Shown: positions 10,071 to 18,384 of the stretch, piece after piece
Layout of the letters: every line of letters starts with the position of its first letter
Position numbering within the stretch: the stretch's first letter is position 1
NCBI GenBank assembly: GCA_015679245.1
Contig: CP064953.1
Location: 434,001 to 498,000, forward strand
DNA length: 64,000 nt
Source: Actinomycetaceae bacterium zg-1166
GTDB lineage: Bacteria; Actinomycetota; Actinomycetes; Actinomycetales; Actinomycetaceae
Direction of reading: 5' to 3'
Notes under the pieces: model-generated
Told to the model about the DNA's origin: nothing
What the model saw: the letters and a program-made list of their open reading frames with translations, nothing else
Database searches by the model: none
Made by a program: the position numbers and the translations under genes

Positions 10071-10870
10071 CGTGATACACCTCCAAGGAATGCGCGCTGA
10101 GTATCAGTCAAGGTTAGAGAGCTAAGAACATCGGTGAGGGTGGAAAGCTCGCCGCCTTCACTGTGGCGAGCACGGATGTCGTCGGGATCTCCTTCCTCAA
10201 GGAGATGTCCGTGATCGAGGAAGACAACATAGCTGAGCAGCTGCTCGACTTCGTCAATGAGGTGGGAGGAAAGGAGGATCGTGCGTGGGTGGCGTGTGTA
10301 ATCTGCCAGCAGTGCACGGTAGAACATATCGCGAACCACAGCGTCCATTCCTAGGTGAACTTCGTCGAAGATCGTGAGGGGGCAACGTGAGGCGAGGCCG
10401 AGAACAGCATGGAAAGCTGAAAGTTGGCCGCGTGAGAGCTTCGATGGGTGGGCTTTAGGGGAGAGGCCGAAAGCCTCAAGGAGTTCGGTGGCATAAGCCT
10501 CATCCCAGGTAGAGCGGGTTGTCGCCCACAGATTCATTGTGGCGCGTAGCTGTTCATCCTCAAATGTGGGGGTGGCATCGCTGATGTAGGCGATCTGACC
10601 CATTGTGGGTTTCTCGTAGACGGGTTTTTTCTCCCAAGTCACTTGGCCTGGAGCTGAGTGGAGCATACCGGCGGCGAGCATTCCCAGAGTGGATTTGCCT
10701 GAACCGTTGCGTCCAAAGATTCCGGTGATGGAGTGAGCGGGCACGTGGAGGGAGATGTCCTCAAGTGCAGGTTTCCTGAAAGGCGAGTAGGAGAAGGTGA
10801 GGCCGTCAAGGGTAAGGCCGCTGAGGGTGGTAGCCTCTGGCAATCCGATGGCGTATTCGTTCGTTGTCAT
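10067..10870 (-). CDS. ABC transporter ATP-binding protein
   Basis: A 267-residue ATPase of the exporter type. Walker A is GRNGSGKST (about residues 53-61), Walker B with its Glu is LTIFDEVHLGMDA (about 160), and the switch His is in LLSSHLIDEVE. The signature motif is degenerate: SRGQLSAFHA in place of LSGGQ, with the final G-Q retained. The gene is coupled by ATGA overlaps to the GntR gene upstream and the permease downstream, so the three should be translated together. The atypical signature is common in YtrB-like proteins and does not by itself imply loss of function. Confidence 0.92.
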   Translation of the reverse strand: MTTNEYAIGLPEATTLSGLTLDGLTFSYSPFRKPALEDISLHVPAHSITGIFGRNGSGKSTLGMLAAGMLHSAPGQVTWEKKPVYEKPTMGQIAYISDATPTFEDEQLRATMNLWATTRSTWDEAYATELLEAFGLSPKAHPSKLSRGQLSAFHAVLGLASRCPLTIFDEVHLGMDAVVRDMFYRALLADYTRHPRTILLSSHLIDEVEQLLSYVVFLDHGHLLEEGDPDDIRARHSEGGELSTLTDVLSSLTLTDTQRAFLGGVSR

Positions 10871-11250
10871 GATTCCTTCTTGGGGGAGAGAGTCGACAGT
10901 TGGACGGTGGCGAGGTTGAGGATCTCTGAGGGGCTCAGACCTAGGTTGAGACCAGTGGAGAGTGCGGGAGTGAGAACTTCGGCCACAAAGCTGGCTTTGC
11001 CGGTGTTGCGCAGAAGGTCGAGCGCTTCTTTGGTGACGAACATTCCGATGCCACGACGTTTGACAGCGATTCCTTCCTCGACGAGGAGTGTGAAGGCTTT
11101 GTTCGCAGTGGCTGGGTTGATGCGGTATGTGGTGGCGTACTGCGTGGTGGACATGAGTTGGTCACCTGCTTTGAGTTCGCCGACGAGGATGCGTTCGCGG
11201 ATGTTATCTGCGATCTGGAGGTAAATAGGCCGGTTATCAGTGATTTTCAT
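10867..11250 (-). CDS. GntR family transcriptional regulator, YtrA type
   Basis: A 127-residue regulator with an N-terminal winged helix (ITDNRPIYLQIADNIRERIL, then the recognition helix near YATTYRINPATANKAFTLL, residues about 38-56) and only a short C-terminal helical tail. That is the YtrA subfamily layout. It is the first gene of an operon with an ABC ATPase and a membrane protein, overlapping the ATPase start by four bases. YtrA-type repressors normally autoregulate such operons through a long-spacer palindrome, and one is present just upstream at 11265-11296. Confidence 0.92.
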   Translation of the reverse strand: MKITDNRPIYLQIADNIRERILVGELKAGDQLMSTTQYATTYRINPATANKAFTLLVEEGIAVKRRGIGMFVTKEALDLLRNTGKASFVAEVLTPALSTGLNLGLSPSEILNLATVQLSTLSPKKES

Positions 11251-11264
11251 GGCCTTCCTTCGTC

Positions 11265-11296
11265 CTATGGTTCATTACATAACTAATTAACCATAG
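11265..11296. promoter_or_regulatory. Putative operator for the GntR-ABC operon
   Basis: CTATGGTT at 11265-11272 is repeated inverted as AACCATAG at 11289-11296 with a 16-base AT-rich spacer. It begins 15 bases upstream of the GntR ATG. The long spacer and position fit YtrA-type autoregulation. Confidence 0.65.
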
Positions 11297-11668
11297 AAGT
11301 AGGGAGGGTGGCAAATCTATGGGAGTTAGGGTGTGCATTCACACCTCAATGACACTGTGCATTTGTGCTTCAGCGCTATCTTCAGCCCCCGCATTCTTCT
11401 TCCTATTGTTAAAAAATCCTATTGAAGCCCTGGAATTTGTAGTAGGCTAGCTCAGGAATGAAAAACCGAGGGTGCGGAATTTAAAATCCATACCCATGGA
11501 AATTGATATCGAGGGTGTGATCCTACACTTTGGGCACTGACCCAACGCGACGGGGCGATTCGTCCTTCGTCGTCCTTCGGAGGCATTCTGAGCTTCGATG
11601 GTGTAGCGATCACTATGCATCCTGGACGTAAGCCCGCTTGCCCGCCCCGATTGGAAGGGATCATCCGC
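11297..11668. other. Intergenic region before the symporter
   Basis: Divergent promoter region between the GntR operon and the symporter. Apart from the operator at its left edge it shows no gene. An AT-rich patch near 11405-11425 may hold promoter elements for the symporter, but no confident -35/-10 pair is seen. Confidence 0.4.
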
Positions 11669-13375
11669 ATGGATCTGAGGCTCAACGCCACACTTTTCGA
11701 CTACTCCTTCGTAGCTGTCTACATCTTTTTCGTAATCGCAATCGGCATCATCACACGCCGTAAGGTACTCACATCAGAGGATTATTTCCTCTCCGGGCGT
11801 TCGTTGCCGGCATGGATCTGTGCCCTTGCCTTCCTCTCAGCCAATATCGGTGCTACCGAACTCATCGGCATGGCAGCTAATGGATCAAACTATGGGCTTG
11901 GCACAGTTCACTACTACTGGATCGGTGCCGTGCCAGCCATGGTATTCCTTGGCCTGATTATGATGCCCTTCTACTACGGTTCGAAGGTGCGTTCGGTTCC
12001 CGAATACTTACGCCTTCGTTTCAATCGGCCTACACATGCCTATCAATCCATCATCTTTGCCACGGCGACGATTCTCGTGGCTGGGGTGAACCTTTTCGCC
12101 CTCGCTTTGCTCATTAACGTGCTTATCGGATTGCCGTTGTGGGCCTCGATTCTCGCTTCGGCTGGGATCGTCCTCCTCTACACGACGATGGGTGGCCTCA
12201 CTGCCACGATGTATAACGAGGTACTTCAATTCCTCATCATCGTCGCCTTCCTCACCCCGCTCACAGTGGGCGGACTTGCTCGTGTGGGCGGTGTTTCAGG
12301 GCTTATCGAGACTCTTAATCAAACCCAGGTACTCGGTGAAACTGGCCTCACGGTGTGGGGTGGCACAGGTCTTGGAGAAACGACGAACCCGTACGGTAAC
12401 TGGATCGCGCTCCTCCTAGGGATGGGTTTCGTCAACTCCTTTGGGTATTGGACAACAAACTTCACCGAAGTTCAGCGTGCACTCTCTGCCAAGGACATGT
12501 CGGCTGCTCGTCGTACACCAATCCTCGCGGCGATCCCCAAGATGTTCTTGCCACTTATCATCATCACGCCCGGACTCATCGCCGCAGTACTTGTGCCCGA
12601 GCTTGCCAGCGGGCAACTCTCGCACAACGAAGCCCTTCCAGCTCTCATCGGCTCAGTTTTGCCCACGGGACTCGTTGGCCTTGCGCTGGCTGCTCTCATC
12701 GCAGCTTTTATGGCAGGTATGGCTGCGAACGTCTCGTCATTCAATACGGTGGTGACCTACGATCTCTGGCAGACCTACCTCAAGCCAGGCAAGTCAGATA
12801 CGTACTACCTCAAGGTGGGGCGCAAGCTCACTATCTGGGGAGTTGTGGTGGCTATCGGCGCTGCCTTCATTGCTGCCTCCTTCAATAATATTCAGGACTA
12901 CTTGCAGCTTTTGCAGTCGATCTTCAGCGCTCCTCTCTTCGCTACCTTCATCCTTGGCATGTTCTGGAAGCGGATGAGCCCATGGGCTGGACTGTGGGGG
13001 CTGGTAGCTGGAGCACTCGGTGCCGGTGGAGTGCAGGTGGGCTACATGCTGGAGATTCTCGAATTTAATTCCCAACAAGCCGCTTCCTTCACGGGTTCAG
13101 GAATGGCCTTCATCTTTGACGTGGTTGTTTCTGTGATCGTTACCTTTATGGGAACAGCGAAACCAGAGGACGAGTTGGACGGCCTTGTGTGGGGCAAAGT
13201 GAAAATGCCTATCCGCGGTGCCATGCCGGCTCCAGATCTCCACAAGGTTGCGGTGAAGGCCGAGCGCGAACGCATCGCTGCGGGGCAGAAGCTCCCCTGG
13301 TGGGAGAATCCCTGGCCGCTGGGCATTGGGGTACTCGTCGTCATGGTCGTGCTCAACCTAACGGTGGGTCAGTGA
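11669..13375 (+). CDS. Sodium:solute symporter family protein
   Basis: A 568-residue multi-spanning transporter of the SSS family (TC 2.A.21). Recognisable features are the early RRKVLTSEDYFLSGRSLPAW segment, the SANIGATELIGMA stretch of the unwound first core helix, RSVPEYLRLRF, and about 13-14 hydrophobic helices. The start is placed at the ATG at 11669 because GGAAGGGA precedes it at good distance and the SSS N terminus aligns there; an earlier in-frame start at 11615 adds 18 unlikely residues. It uses a Na+ gradient to import a small solute. Sugar versus carboxylate cannot be decided. It is followed one base later by a small membrane protein gene. Confidence 0.9.
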   Translation: MDLRLNATLFDYSFVAVYIFFVIAIGIITRRKVLTSEDYFLSGRSLPAWICALAFLSANIGATELIGMAANGSNYGLGTVHYYWIGAVPAMVFLGLIMMPFYYGSKVRSVPEYLRLRFNRPTHAYQSIIFATATILVAGVNLFALALLINVLIGLPLWASILASAGIVLLYTTMGGLTATMYNEVLQFLIIVAFLTPLTVGGLARVGGVSGLIETLNQTQVLGETGLTVWGGTGLGETTNPYGNWIALLLGMGFVNSFGYWTTNFTEVQRALSAKDMSAARRTPILAAIPKMFLPLIIITPGLIAAVLVPELASGQLSHNEALPALIGSVLPTGLVGLALAALIAAFMAGMAANVSSFNTVVTYDLWQTYLKPGKSDTYYLKVGRKLTIWGVVVAIGAAFIAASFNNIQDYLQLLQSIFSAPLFATFILGMFWKRMSPWAGLWGLVAGALGAGGVQVGYMLEILEFNSQQAASFTGSGMAFIFDVVVSVIVTFMGTAKPEDELDGLVWGKVKMPIRGAMPAPDLHKVAVKAERERIAAGQKLPWWENPWPLGIGVLVVMVVLNLTVGQ

Positions 13376-13376
13376 G

Positions 13377-13769
13377 ATGGGAAGCAGTGAGATGGGAAAC
13401 AACGACATGAGAAAAAGTGGCATGGGAGCACACGAGGTGAATGTAGGCAGAAAAGGCGAGCAAAGCGCCAGTCAAGGCAACGAACTGCGGGGTGCACAGG
13501 TACGTGGCGGAAAGCTGCGCCACCCGCGCCGCTCCGTGGCTACGGCTCTGGATCTGCGGGCGTGGATTGCAGCGATGTTCGCCACCTTTGGGCTGATGCT
13601 CGCATGTTATGGCGCCTTCTTCGTCACCGAGGCTGATCTTGCCAAGGCCGGTGGCCTCAACCTTGACCTGTGGACTGGAGTTGGCATGCTTGTTGCGGCA
13701 GCGGCGTTCTTCATGTGGCTTATGGCTCGTCCGCCAGAAGCGGAGGAATCAACTCTCGTTGGCACGTGA
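13377..13769 (+). CDS. Small membrane protein paired with the symporter
   Basis: A 130-residue protein, not assigned to a named family. The first 55 residues are hydrophilic, Gly/Ser/Arg rich and start with repeated ATGGGAAG-like words, so the true start may be one of the later Met codons. The rest forms two transmembrane segments (about residues 61-83 and 98-116) and a short acidic tail. Its gene starts one base after the symporter stop, so it is almost certainly co-translated. It resembles in size and position the two-helix partner proteins seen beside many SSS transporters; a role in assembling or regulating the symporter is inference. Confidence 0.7.
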   Translation: MGSSEMGNNDMRKSGMGAHEVNVGRKGEQSASQGNELRGAQVRGGKLRHPRRSVATALDLRAWIAAMFATFGLMLACYGAFFVTEADLAKAGGLNLDLWTGVGMLVAAAAFFMWLMARPPEAEESTLVGT

Positions 13770-13885
13770 GTGCGGTATGGCGAAAACTGTCTGCCATGGG
13801 AAGCCTGCCACTGAGTGCGGTGGGGCATGGATCTTCTGGGGTGTTCCTGCCGTCTGCATAGAGAAGATGAATAACGCTGCCGACC

Positions 13886-14044
13886 TCAGGATCGTAGAAC
13901 CTCGGCCTCATATCCGTTAGGGAGAGACTCGTTAGTGCCTTAACGGCGAGGGGTGGATCAATGACGCGCAAACCTGGACGACACACAGCGGACGGCGTCC
14001 ACGAGCAGCCGTGATGGGGAATCTTTGACGAGGAAGCCGCCGGC
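13886..14044 (-). pseudogene. Remnant of a NarL/FixJ-type response regulator
   Basis: On the minus strand from 14044 one frame reads AGGFLVKDSPSRLLVDAVR, which matches the end of a receiver domain including the conserved K-D of the last strand. A second frame continues PGLRVIDPPLAVKALT, the typical linker to a LuxR-type helix-turn-helix. A third gives YEAEVLRS and then a stop, matching the start of the HTH (REREVL). The order and spacing are right for one response regulator, but two frame changes and missing ends show it is dead. The gene around it cannot be delimited. Confidence 0.5.
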
Positions 14045-14149
14045 TCTTCGCGGTACTCGTTGGGGTCTCGGTGCGGTTGGGTTAAGGATCCACGTCAGAC
14101 GTACGCGTCAGCGCACAGAACAATGACACAATGACGAGGAGAAAAGTTA

Positions 14150-14189
14150 CACCGGGGGATTGTCGAAACCTATTGCGACACCCCCGGTG
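14150..14189 (-). terminator. Rho-independent terminator after the lppM-like pseudogene
   Basis: The arms CACCGGGGG (14150-14158) and CCCCCGGTG (14181-14189) pair. TGTCG and CGACA pair inside them, past a two-base bulge. Read on the minus strand the hairpin is followed by a T-rich run, and it begins one base after the pseudogene stop. Confidence 0.75.
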
Positions 14190-14190
14190 A

Positions 14191-15209
14191 TTAGGGAACG
14201 GCAGGAAGATCAGCGACGAACTCCGCATCAGGGAGCAGTCTCAGAAGCGTGCCACCGTCACTTCGGTGACGGTGGCACGCTCGCGTAGTCTCCTGAGGTG
14301 TTTCAGGTGTCTCGTTGGGAGGTTGGGAGGGGATTTGCCCGTAGCTCTGCGTCTGCCACTGTTGTGCGGGAGTCGCTTGAGGGGATTGCCCCTGCTGGGT
14401 CATCTGAGCAATCCGAGCTGCCTTCCTGCGGATGCGGACAACACGAGCCCTGGCGACACCACCGAACACGAGAACGGTCGCCCCCACCGACGGCGATTCC
14501 CCGCGGCGACCGGAAGAAAGCGCCGACCTTGGAGAGCATGTTAGAGCCATCCTTGAGCGTGGAATCTTTGGACGACTCTGCTGCGCCCTCGCTATCTTGG
14601 GCGACCACACGGGCACTTTCCACTGGCATTTCAGAAAATGACGACGTCATCCCACGTTACGGTGTTGCCTTCGACCCGCCCATTCTCTGATGTTTCGGTG
14701 ATCGGACCCGGGAATGTCACTGAGAAGGATGAAGTGAACGGATACATGTCCATGAGTTGCCCAAATACGTCCTTCTGGCGCTGAAGCTCCTCGGCTGTCA
14801 AGAGGGGAGGAAATGTGTAGGTAAACTGGCCATTCTCGTGCGTGAGCGTTGCTGAAGTCCCGTCGGCTCCAAAACTGTTCAGAGGGGCACGGGTAACTTT
14901 CATCTCACACGCCGGTTGCCCTTCATACGAGGTGAAGGAGACAGCGATGTTGCTGCCGCTGGGCAGCAAACTCTTCAATTCTTTCAGGTCGCCGGACTCT
15001 AGGTTTTCCAGGGAACACACCGATTCCAGTAGGTGTCAGGACTCAGGGGGTTGTCGAACCCCCGAAGCCGCTGATGAAGTCGTTGGAATACCAGCCCAGA
15101 AAGCTCACATCCACGGTGTCATCGGCATTAACGGACATGTTGTATTTGACGCCACATGAGCTGAGCAGGGCAGTAGGGGGATCAGAAGAAGTGCGCTGAG
15201 ACGACGCAT
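14191..15209 (-). pseudogene. LppM-domain lipoprotein, broken by several frameshifts
   Basis: An actinobacterial LppM-like lipoprotein can be reassembled only by changing frame at least four times. The ATG at 15209 gives MRRLSALLLIP. A frame change in a C5 run gives the lipobox region ALLSSCGVKYN. A change near 15045, possibly two events around another C5 run, leads to SLENLESGDLKELK and onward to TVTWDDVVIF. One extra T in a T4 run (near 14636) blocks continuation to SEMPVESARVV. One extra G in a G5 run blocks the membrane segment ATVLVFGGVARARVV, after which a Gln/Pro-rich tail follows. Each lesion is in or next to a homopolymer. Neighbouring genes are intact. It is either decayed or slippage-prone; sequencing error at runs is the main alternative. 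Confidence 0.75.
14246..14281. repeat. 16-bp perfect hairpin with a TTCG loop
   Basis: AGCGTGCCACCGTCAC (14246-14261) pairs perfectly with 14266-14281 around TTCG, a very stable RNA tetraloop. It lies inside the tail of the lppM-like pseudogene, so it may mark the original gene end or have arrived later. No T tract follows. Confidence 0.7.
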
Positions 15210-15217
15210 CCTGCGCC

Positions 15218-15226
15218 GGGGGGGGG
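15218..15226. repeat. Nine-base G tract (C9 on the minus strand)
   Basis: A run of nine identical bases sits 9-17 bases upstream of the lppM-like ATG, in the RBS/leader region. Runs of this length are prone to slippage and could alter expression. Confidence 0.8.
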
Positions 15227-15318
15227 AGAGGCATAGTCTAGTCTAAGTTTTAACTTATTGTGTCCCGTTGAGGGCGCTGTTCGTCGATTTGTTCTCGTCC
15301 CCAGAGGGCACCGGGAGA

Positions 15319-15354
15319 GGCGGAGTGGGAGATTTATTACCTTCCCACCCCGCC
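15319..15354 (-). terminator. Possible terminator of the OFA transporter gene
   Basis: GGCGGAGTGGGA (15319-15330) pairs with TCCCACCCCGCC (15343-15354) with one mismatch. It lies 44 bases past the transporter stop. There is no T tract, so it is weak. Confidence 0.4.
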
Positions 15355-15397
15355 CAGCTCACTAATTTTGCCGAAGCGTAGCTGTGCTGAAGCTCTT

Positions 15398-16633
15398 CTA
15401 CTTTGCGAGTTCTGCCTTGCGCTTGCGATCCACGCGTGCCAAAGCGATAAGAAGCACAAGCCCCACAGCGGCCACTGCCGATGCGACGTAGAAAGCAGTG
15501 TGGTAGGCGGAGATCCCAGCGTCGGCATTGACGAGACGCGAGGCGATCTGTGGGCCGACAAGGGAGGCGATAGCGTAGGCAAAGAACATGATTCCGTAGT
15601 TGATACCAAAGTTCTTCAATCCGAACTGTCGTGAGGTCAGTGGTGGGAAGGCCACAAGCACACCGCCGAAGGAAGCTCCAAGCAGGCAGAGGAATACCGC
15701 AAACATCACGGGGTTCGTCGACATGGAGAGCCCGAGTAGCCCGATGATCGTCAGTAGCAAAATTCCGGCGAGAGTTTTGACTTCGCCAATCTTGTCGCAG
15801 AGCTTGCCGGTAGTGAGACGTCCGACGAGGTTCGCGGCGGTGTTAATCATGACGAAGTTTGCTGCCGTTACCGCGTTAAAACCAAGCTGGGTCTGCACGA
15901 TTGCTGAAAGTTTGCCGATGAGCATGAGTCCGGAGGTTGCGGCGATAGCAAAGATAATAAGCATGAGCCAGAACGTGGGAGTGCGCAGCATCTGGGTGGG
16001 AGAGCAGTTGATCTCTTTACCTGCACTGGCAGCTTGGGTGGTATTCGATCCTGCTGGTGCCCAGTTACCCGGCACAGGCTTCATGAGAAGGCCAGCTACG
16101 AAGCAGAGCGCCAAGAATCCGATGCCGATGTAGACGAAGCCCTTCTGCCCGAAGCTGTGATTGAGTACAGCACCAAGCTTGGAGAGCATGATTCCTCCGA
16201 TGGATGCAGCGCAGAGAAGCACACCGTTCATCGTTCCGCGCTTTTCGGGGAACCAGCGCAGGGCGGTGTTGATGGCCGGGTTGTAGAGTAGGCCGTTGCC
16301 CGCTCCGGCGAGTACACCATAGGTGAGGTAGAGCATGGGGATATTCGCCGCGAAGCCAGTAAGAATCCACCCTGCTCCGAACACTGCGCCACCGACGAAG
16401 GTGAGCATACGAGGCCCGGCTTTATCGACGATACGCCCGGAGAGGATTCCAAAGACAGCCATAACTGTCTGGTAGATCGTGAGAGCCAGAGCCACTTGGG
16501 GAGCGCTGCCACCGGTAGCTTCCTGGAGTGGCTTGTCGAAAACCGTAAAGACGTTCGCTGCGGAAACGCACCAAACTGCGATGAATGCGCCGATGAACAC
16601 GAGATTCCTGTTGGCGCGTACTGCCTGTGTCAC
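15398..16633 (-). CDS. OFA-type MFS transporter
   Basis: A 411-residue, 12-helix major facilitator transporter resembling the oxalate/formate antiporter group. The N-terminal half carries the A-like loop GRIVDKAGPRML, and LAGAGNGLLYNPAINTALRWFPEKRG is typical of OFA members. The start is moved to the GTG at 16633 because a near-perfect RBS (AAGGAGG, six bases away) precedes it and the helix-containing family N terminus (ANRNLVFIGAF) follows; the open frame upstream adds 52 polar residues. OFA proteins exchange or import small carboxylates. It is divergent from the acyl-CoA operon and shares a 498-base promoter region with two DosR-like boxes, so it may carry that pathway's substrate or product. 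Confidence 0.9.
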   Translation of the reverse strand: MTQAVRANRNLVFIGAFIAVWCVSAANVFTVFDKPLQEATGGSAPQVALALTIYQTVMAVFGILSGRIVDKAGPRMLTFVGGAVFGAGWILTGFAANIPMLYLTYGVLAGAGNGLLYNPAINTALRWFPEKRGTMNGVLLCAASIGGIMLSKLGAVLNHSFGQKGFVYIGIGFLALCFVAGLLMKPVPGNWAPAGSNTTQAASAGKEINCSPTQMLRTPTFWLMLIIFAIAATSGLMLIGKLSAIVQTQLGFNAVTAANFVMINTAANLVGRLTTGKLCDKIGEVKTLAGILLLTIIGLLGLSMSTNPVMFAVFLCLLGASFGGVLVAFPPLTSRQFGLKNFGINYGIMFFAYAIASLVGPQIASRLVNADAGISAYHTAFYVASAVAAVGLVLLIALARVDRKRKAELAK

Positions 16634-16857
16634 CTCTAGCCTCCTTGCTATTGAGCCGACGCGCTCGCGCCTGGCGTAGGTGAGTCGTGCGTGACTTTGG
16701 TGGTCAAGGTCGCGCACACGTATAGGTTGCGTGGCATTCAGGTGGGTATCCTGCGTGTCCACACTGATGGAGTGGCCAGCGGTGGCCATAGTGTTCTCGC
16801 GTACACGAGTGCGCGAGAGGATGTAGCCGATACTAGTGGCTCGTATGTTTTCCTTCG

Positions 16858-16871
16858 GGGACGATTGTCCC
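16858..16871. promoter_or_regulatory. Perfect DosR-like box
   Basis: GGGACGATTGTCCC, with perfect five-base half-sites and a four-base spacer, flanked by TTCG and GATT. It matches 11 of 14 positions of the mycobacterial DosR core and all ten half-site bases. It lies between the OFA transporter and the acyl-CoA dehydrogenase genes. Confidence 0.6.
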
Positions 16872-17013
16872 GATTGGTTAAAAATTTACACTACGTTAAT
16901 AAGTGAACCAAGTAGTACACCTGTGACACTCGCTCTCAACATAAAGAAGATCGCCCGCGCACGTAAATTTCAACTAGATATAGGCTTGATAGAAAGCCAA
17001 AATAAGGCATGAG

Positions 17014-17027
17014 AGGACAAACGTCCC
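17014..17027. promoter_or_regulatory. DosR-like box upstream of the acyl-CoA operon
   Basis: AGGACAAACGTCCC has exact GGAC and GTCC half-sites and ends 104 bases before the acyl-CoA dehydrogenase ATG. Confidence 0.58.
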
Positions 17028-17131
17028 AAAGGTGAGTGACTCCTCTTCGTAAGATTGAACCAGATGGTTAACAAAGCGGTTTGTGCTATCTAGTTATATT
17101 CGATTACTCCAACGAAGGAGAGTGAGGGTCG

Positions 17132-18370
17132 ATGATTACCGAAAAGCCGAAAGACGCGCAAGAATTCCAGGCCTACCTCAAGCAGATCCGCGAACTGGCA
17201 GAAGGTCCGTTTGAGGAGATGCAGAAGGAAGTGGAAGTCACGAATGTCTTCCCCCCGGAATTCTTCGAACTGTCCAAGCAAAACAGCCTCTACAAGATGT
17301 CTATGCCCGTCAAGTACGGCGGCTGGGAACTCAACTGCTGGGAGATCTTCCAGGTTCAGGAGGAGTTCTCGCGTGGCCCTGGCGGTATGCGTATGCACCT
17401 GCACTACGCGGCCGACATGAACTGGCGAATCATGGATGAATTTGCCTGCAAGGAACTTCATGACGAAGTAATGATGAAGTTCGCCAACAAGGATATTTTT
17501 GTCATCTTCGCCCTTACCGAAGAGACCGGCGGTTCCGGTGCTGACCTTCACACCACCGCTGTGCGCGATGGGGATGACTACATCCTCAACGGCGAAAAGA
17601 CCCTAATCTCCCACACCGATTGCTGTGAGGGTGCGTATGTCTTTGCCGTGACGAACCCCGATGCTCCCAAGGACAAGCGCCTTTCTGCCTTCTTCGTCCC
17701 CAACGATGTCGAAGGCTACGAAATCGTCGATATGCCTCATATGATGGGCTGCCGTGGTGCTGGCCACGCAGGCCTCAAGTTCACGAATGTGCGCCTTCCC
17801 AAGAAGTATCTCCTAGGCGAAGAAGGTCAGGGACTGGAGATTTCGATTTCCGCCCTCTCGCTCTCTCGCGCACACATCGCTGTTTCCAACCTCGGTATGG
17901 CTCAGCGTATGCTTGAGATGACGATTCGCCGCGCCAAGGATCGCGTCACCTTCGGTAAGCCGATTGCGGCACGCCAGGCGATCCAAGGCTACATCGCCGA
18001 GATGGGCACGCATATCTTCGCTCTGCGCCAGATGGTCAAGGACGTGGCCTTCGATTACGACGCCGGCAAGGATATCGAGCAGAAGGCGGCGATGGCCAAG
18101 CTCTTCTCCATCCAGACGGTTAAGCTCGTTTCGGACTACATGCTTGAGATCTTCGGTGGCATCGGCTATTTCGAGGACAACCCATACGGCCCAGTTGAGC
18201 GCATGTACCGCGATTGCCGCGCTATGTGGCTTGAGGAAGGCCCGCCAACCGTTCAGCGACTGACCTCTTCGCGCAAGCTCATCGCCAACGGTGGCAACAC
18301 ATGGGGAATCGACCCGGCGACGGGGCGCGGGATCAACGATCTCGTCCAGGACGTCAAGATCGCAAACTGA
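17132..18370 (+). CDS. Acyl-CoA dehydrogenase family protein (first)
   Basis: A 412-residue flavoprotein of the ACAD superfamily, cytosolic, expected to reduce an enoyl-CoA or oxidise an acyl-CoA with electrons exchanged through an ETF. The FAD/substrate segment ALTEETGGSGADLHTT is near residues 132-147, and the C-terminal fingerprint GGIGYFEDNPYGPVERMYRD precedes EEGPPTVQRL. Glu369 there is at the usual catalytic-base position of YEGTxQ. The N terminus and C-terminal tail diverge from standard short-chain enzymes and from the second ACAD in the locus (19920), so the two probably have different substrates or form a heteromer. It is the first gene after a DosR-like box and is separated from the CoA-transferase by a hairpin. 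Confidence 0.88.
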   Translation: MITEKPKDAQEFQAYLKQIRELAEGPFEEMQKEVEVTNVFPPEFFELSKQNSLYKMSMPVKYGGWELNCWEIFQVQEEFSRGPGGMRMHLHYAADMNWRIMDEFACKELHDEVMMKFANKDIFVIFALTEETGGSGADLHTTAVRDGDDYILNGEKTLISHTDCCEGAYVFAVTNPDAPKDKRLSAFFVPNDVEGYEIVDMPHMMGCRGAGHAGLKFTNVRLPKKYLLGEEGQGLEISISALSLSRAHIAVSNLGMAQRMLEMTIRRAKDRVTFGKPIAARQAIQGYIAEMGTHIFALRQMVKDVAFDYDAGKDIEQKAAMAKLFSIQTVKLVSDYMLEIFGGIGYFEDNPYGPVERMYRDCRAMWLEEGPPTVQRLTSSRKLIANGGNTWGIDPATGRGINDLVQDVKIAN

Positions 18371-18384
18371 CGCTTCTCAATCAG

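Larger units (their letters stand above)
16634..17131. promoter_or_regulatory. Divergent promoter region of the OFA transporter and acyl-CoA operon
   Basis: A 498-base region without a gene. It holds two DosR-like palindromes (entered separately). An AT-rich stretch (17090-17102) sits just upstream of the acyl-CoA dehydrogenase and probably contains its -10. The RBS GAAGGAGAG precedes the ATG at 17132. Confidence 0.55.

Noticed and set aside
16634-16670. Possible carnitine (cai) operon assignment for the 17-27 kb locus
   Set aside because: The gene content overlaps with cai-fix, but there is no CaiD homologue, the CoA-transferase reads closer to HadA/FldA, and the ligase closer to FadK; naming a substrate would be guesswork.
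16634-16789. N-terminal extension of the OFA transporter
   Set aside because: The near-perfect RBS sits before the GTG at 16633; the extension is polar and overlaps the regulatory region.
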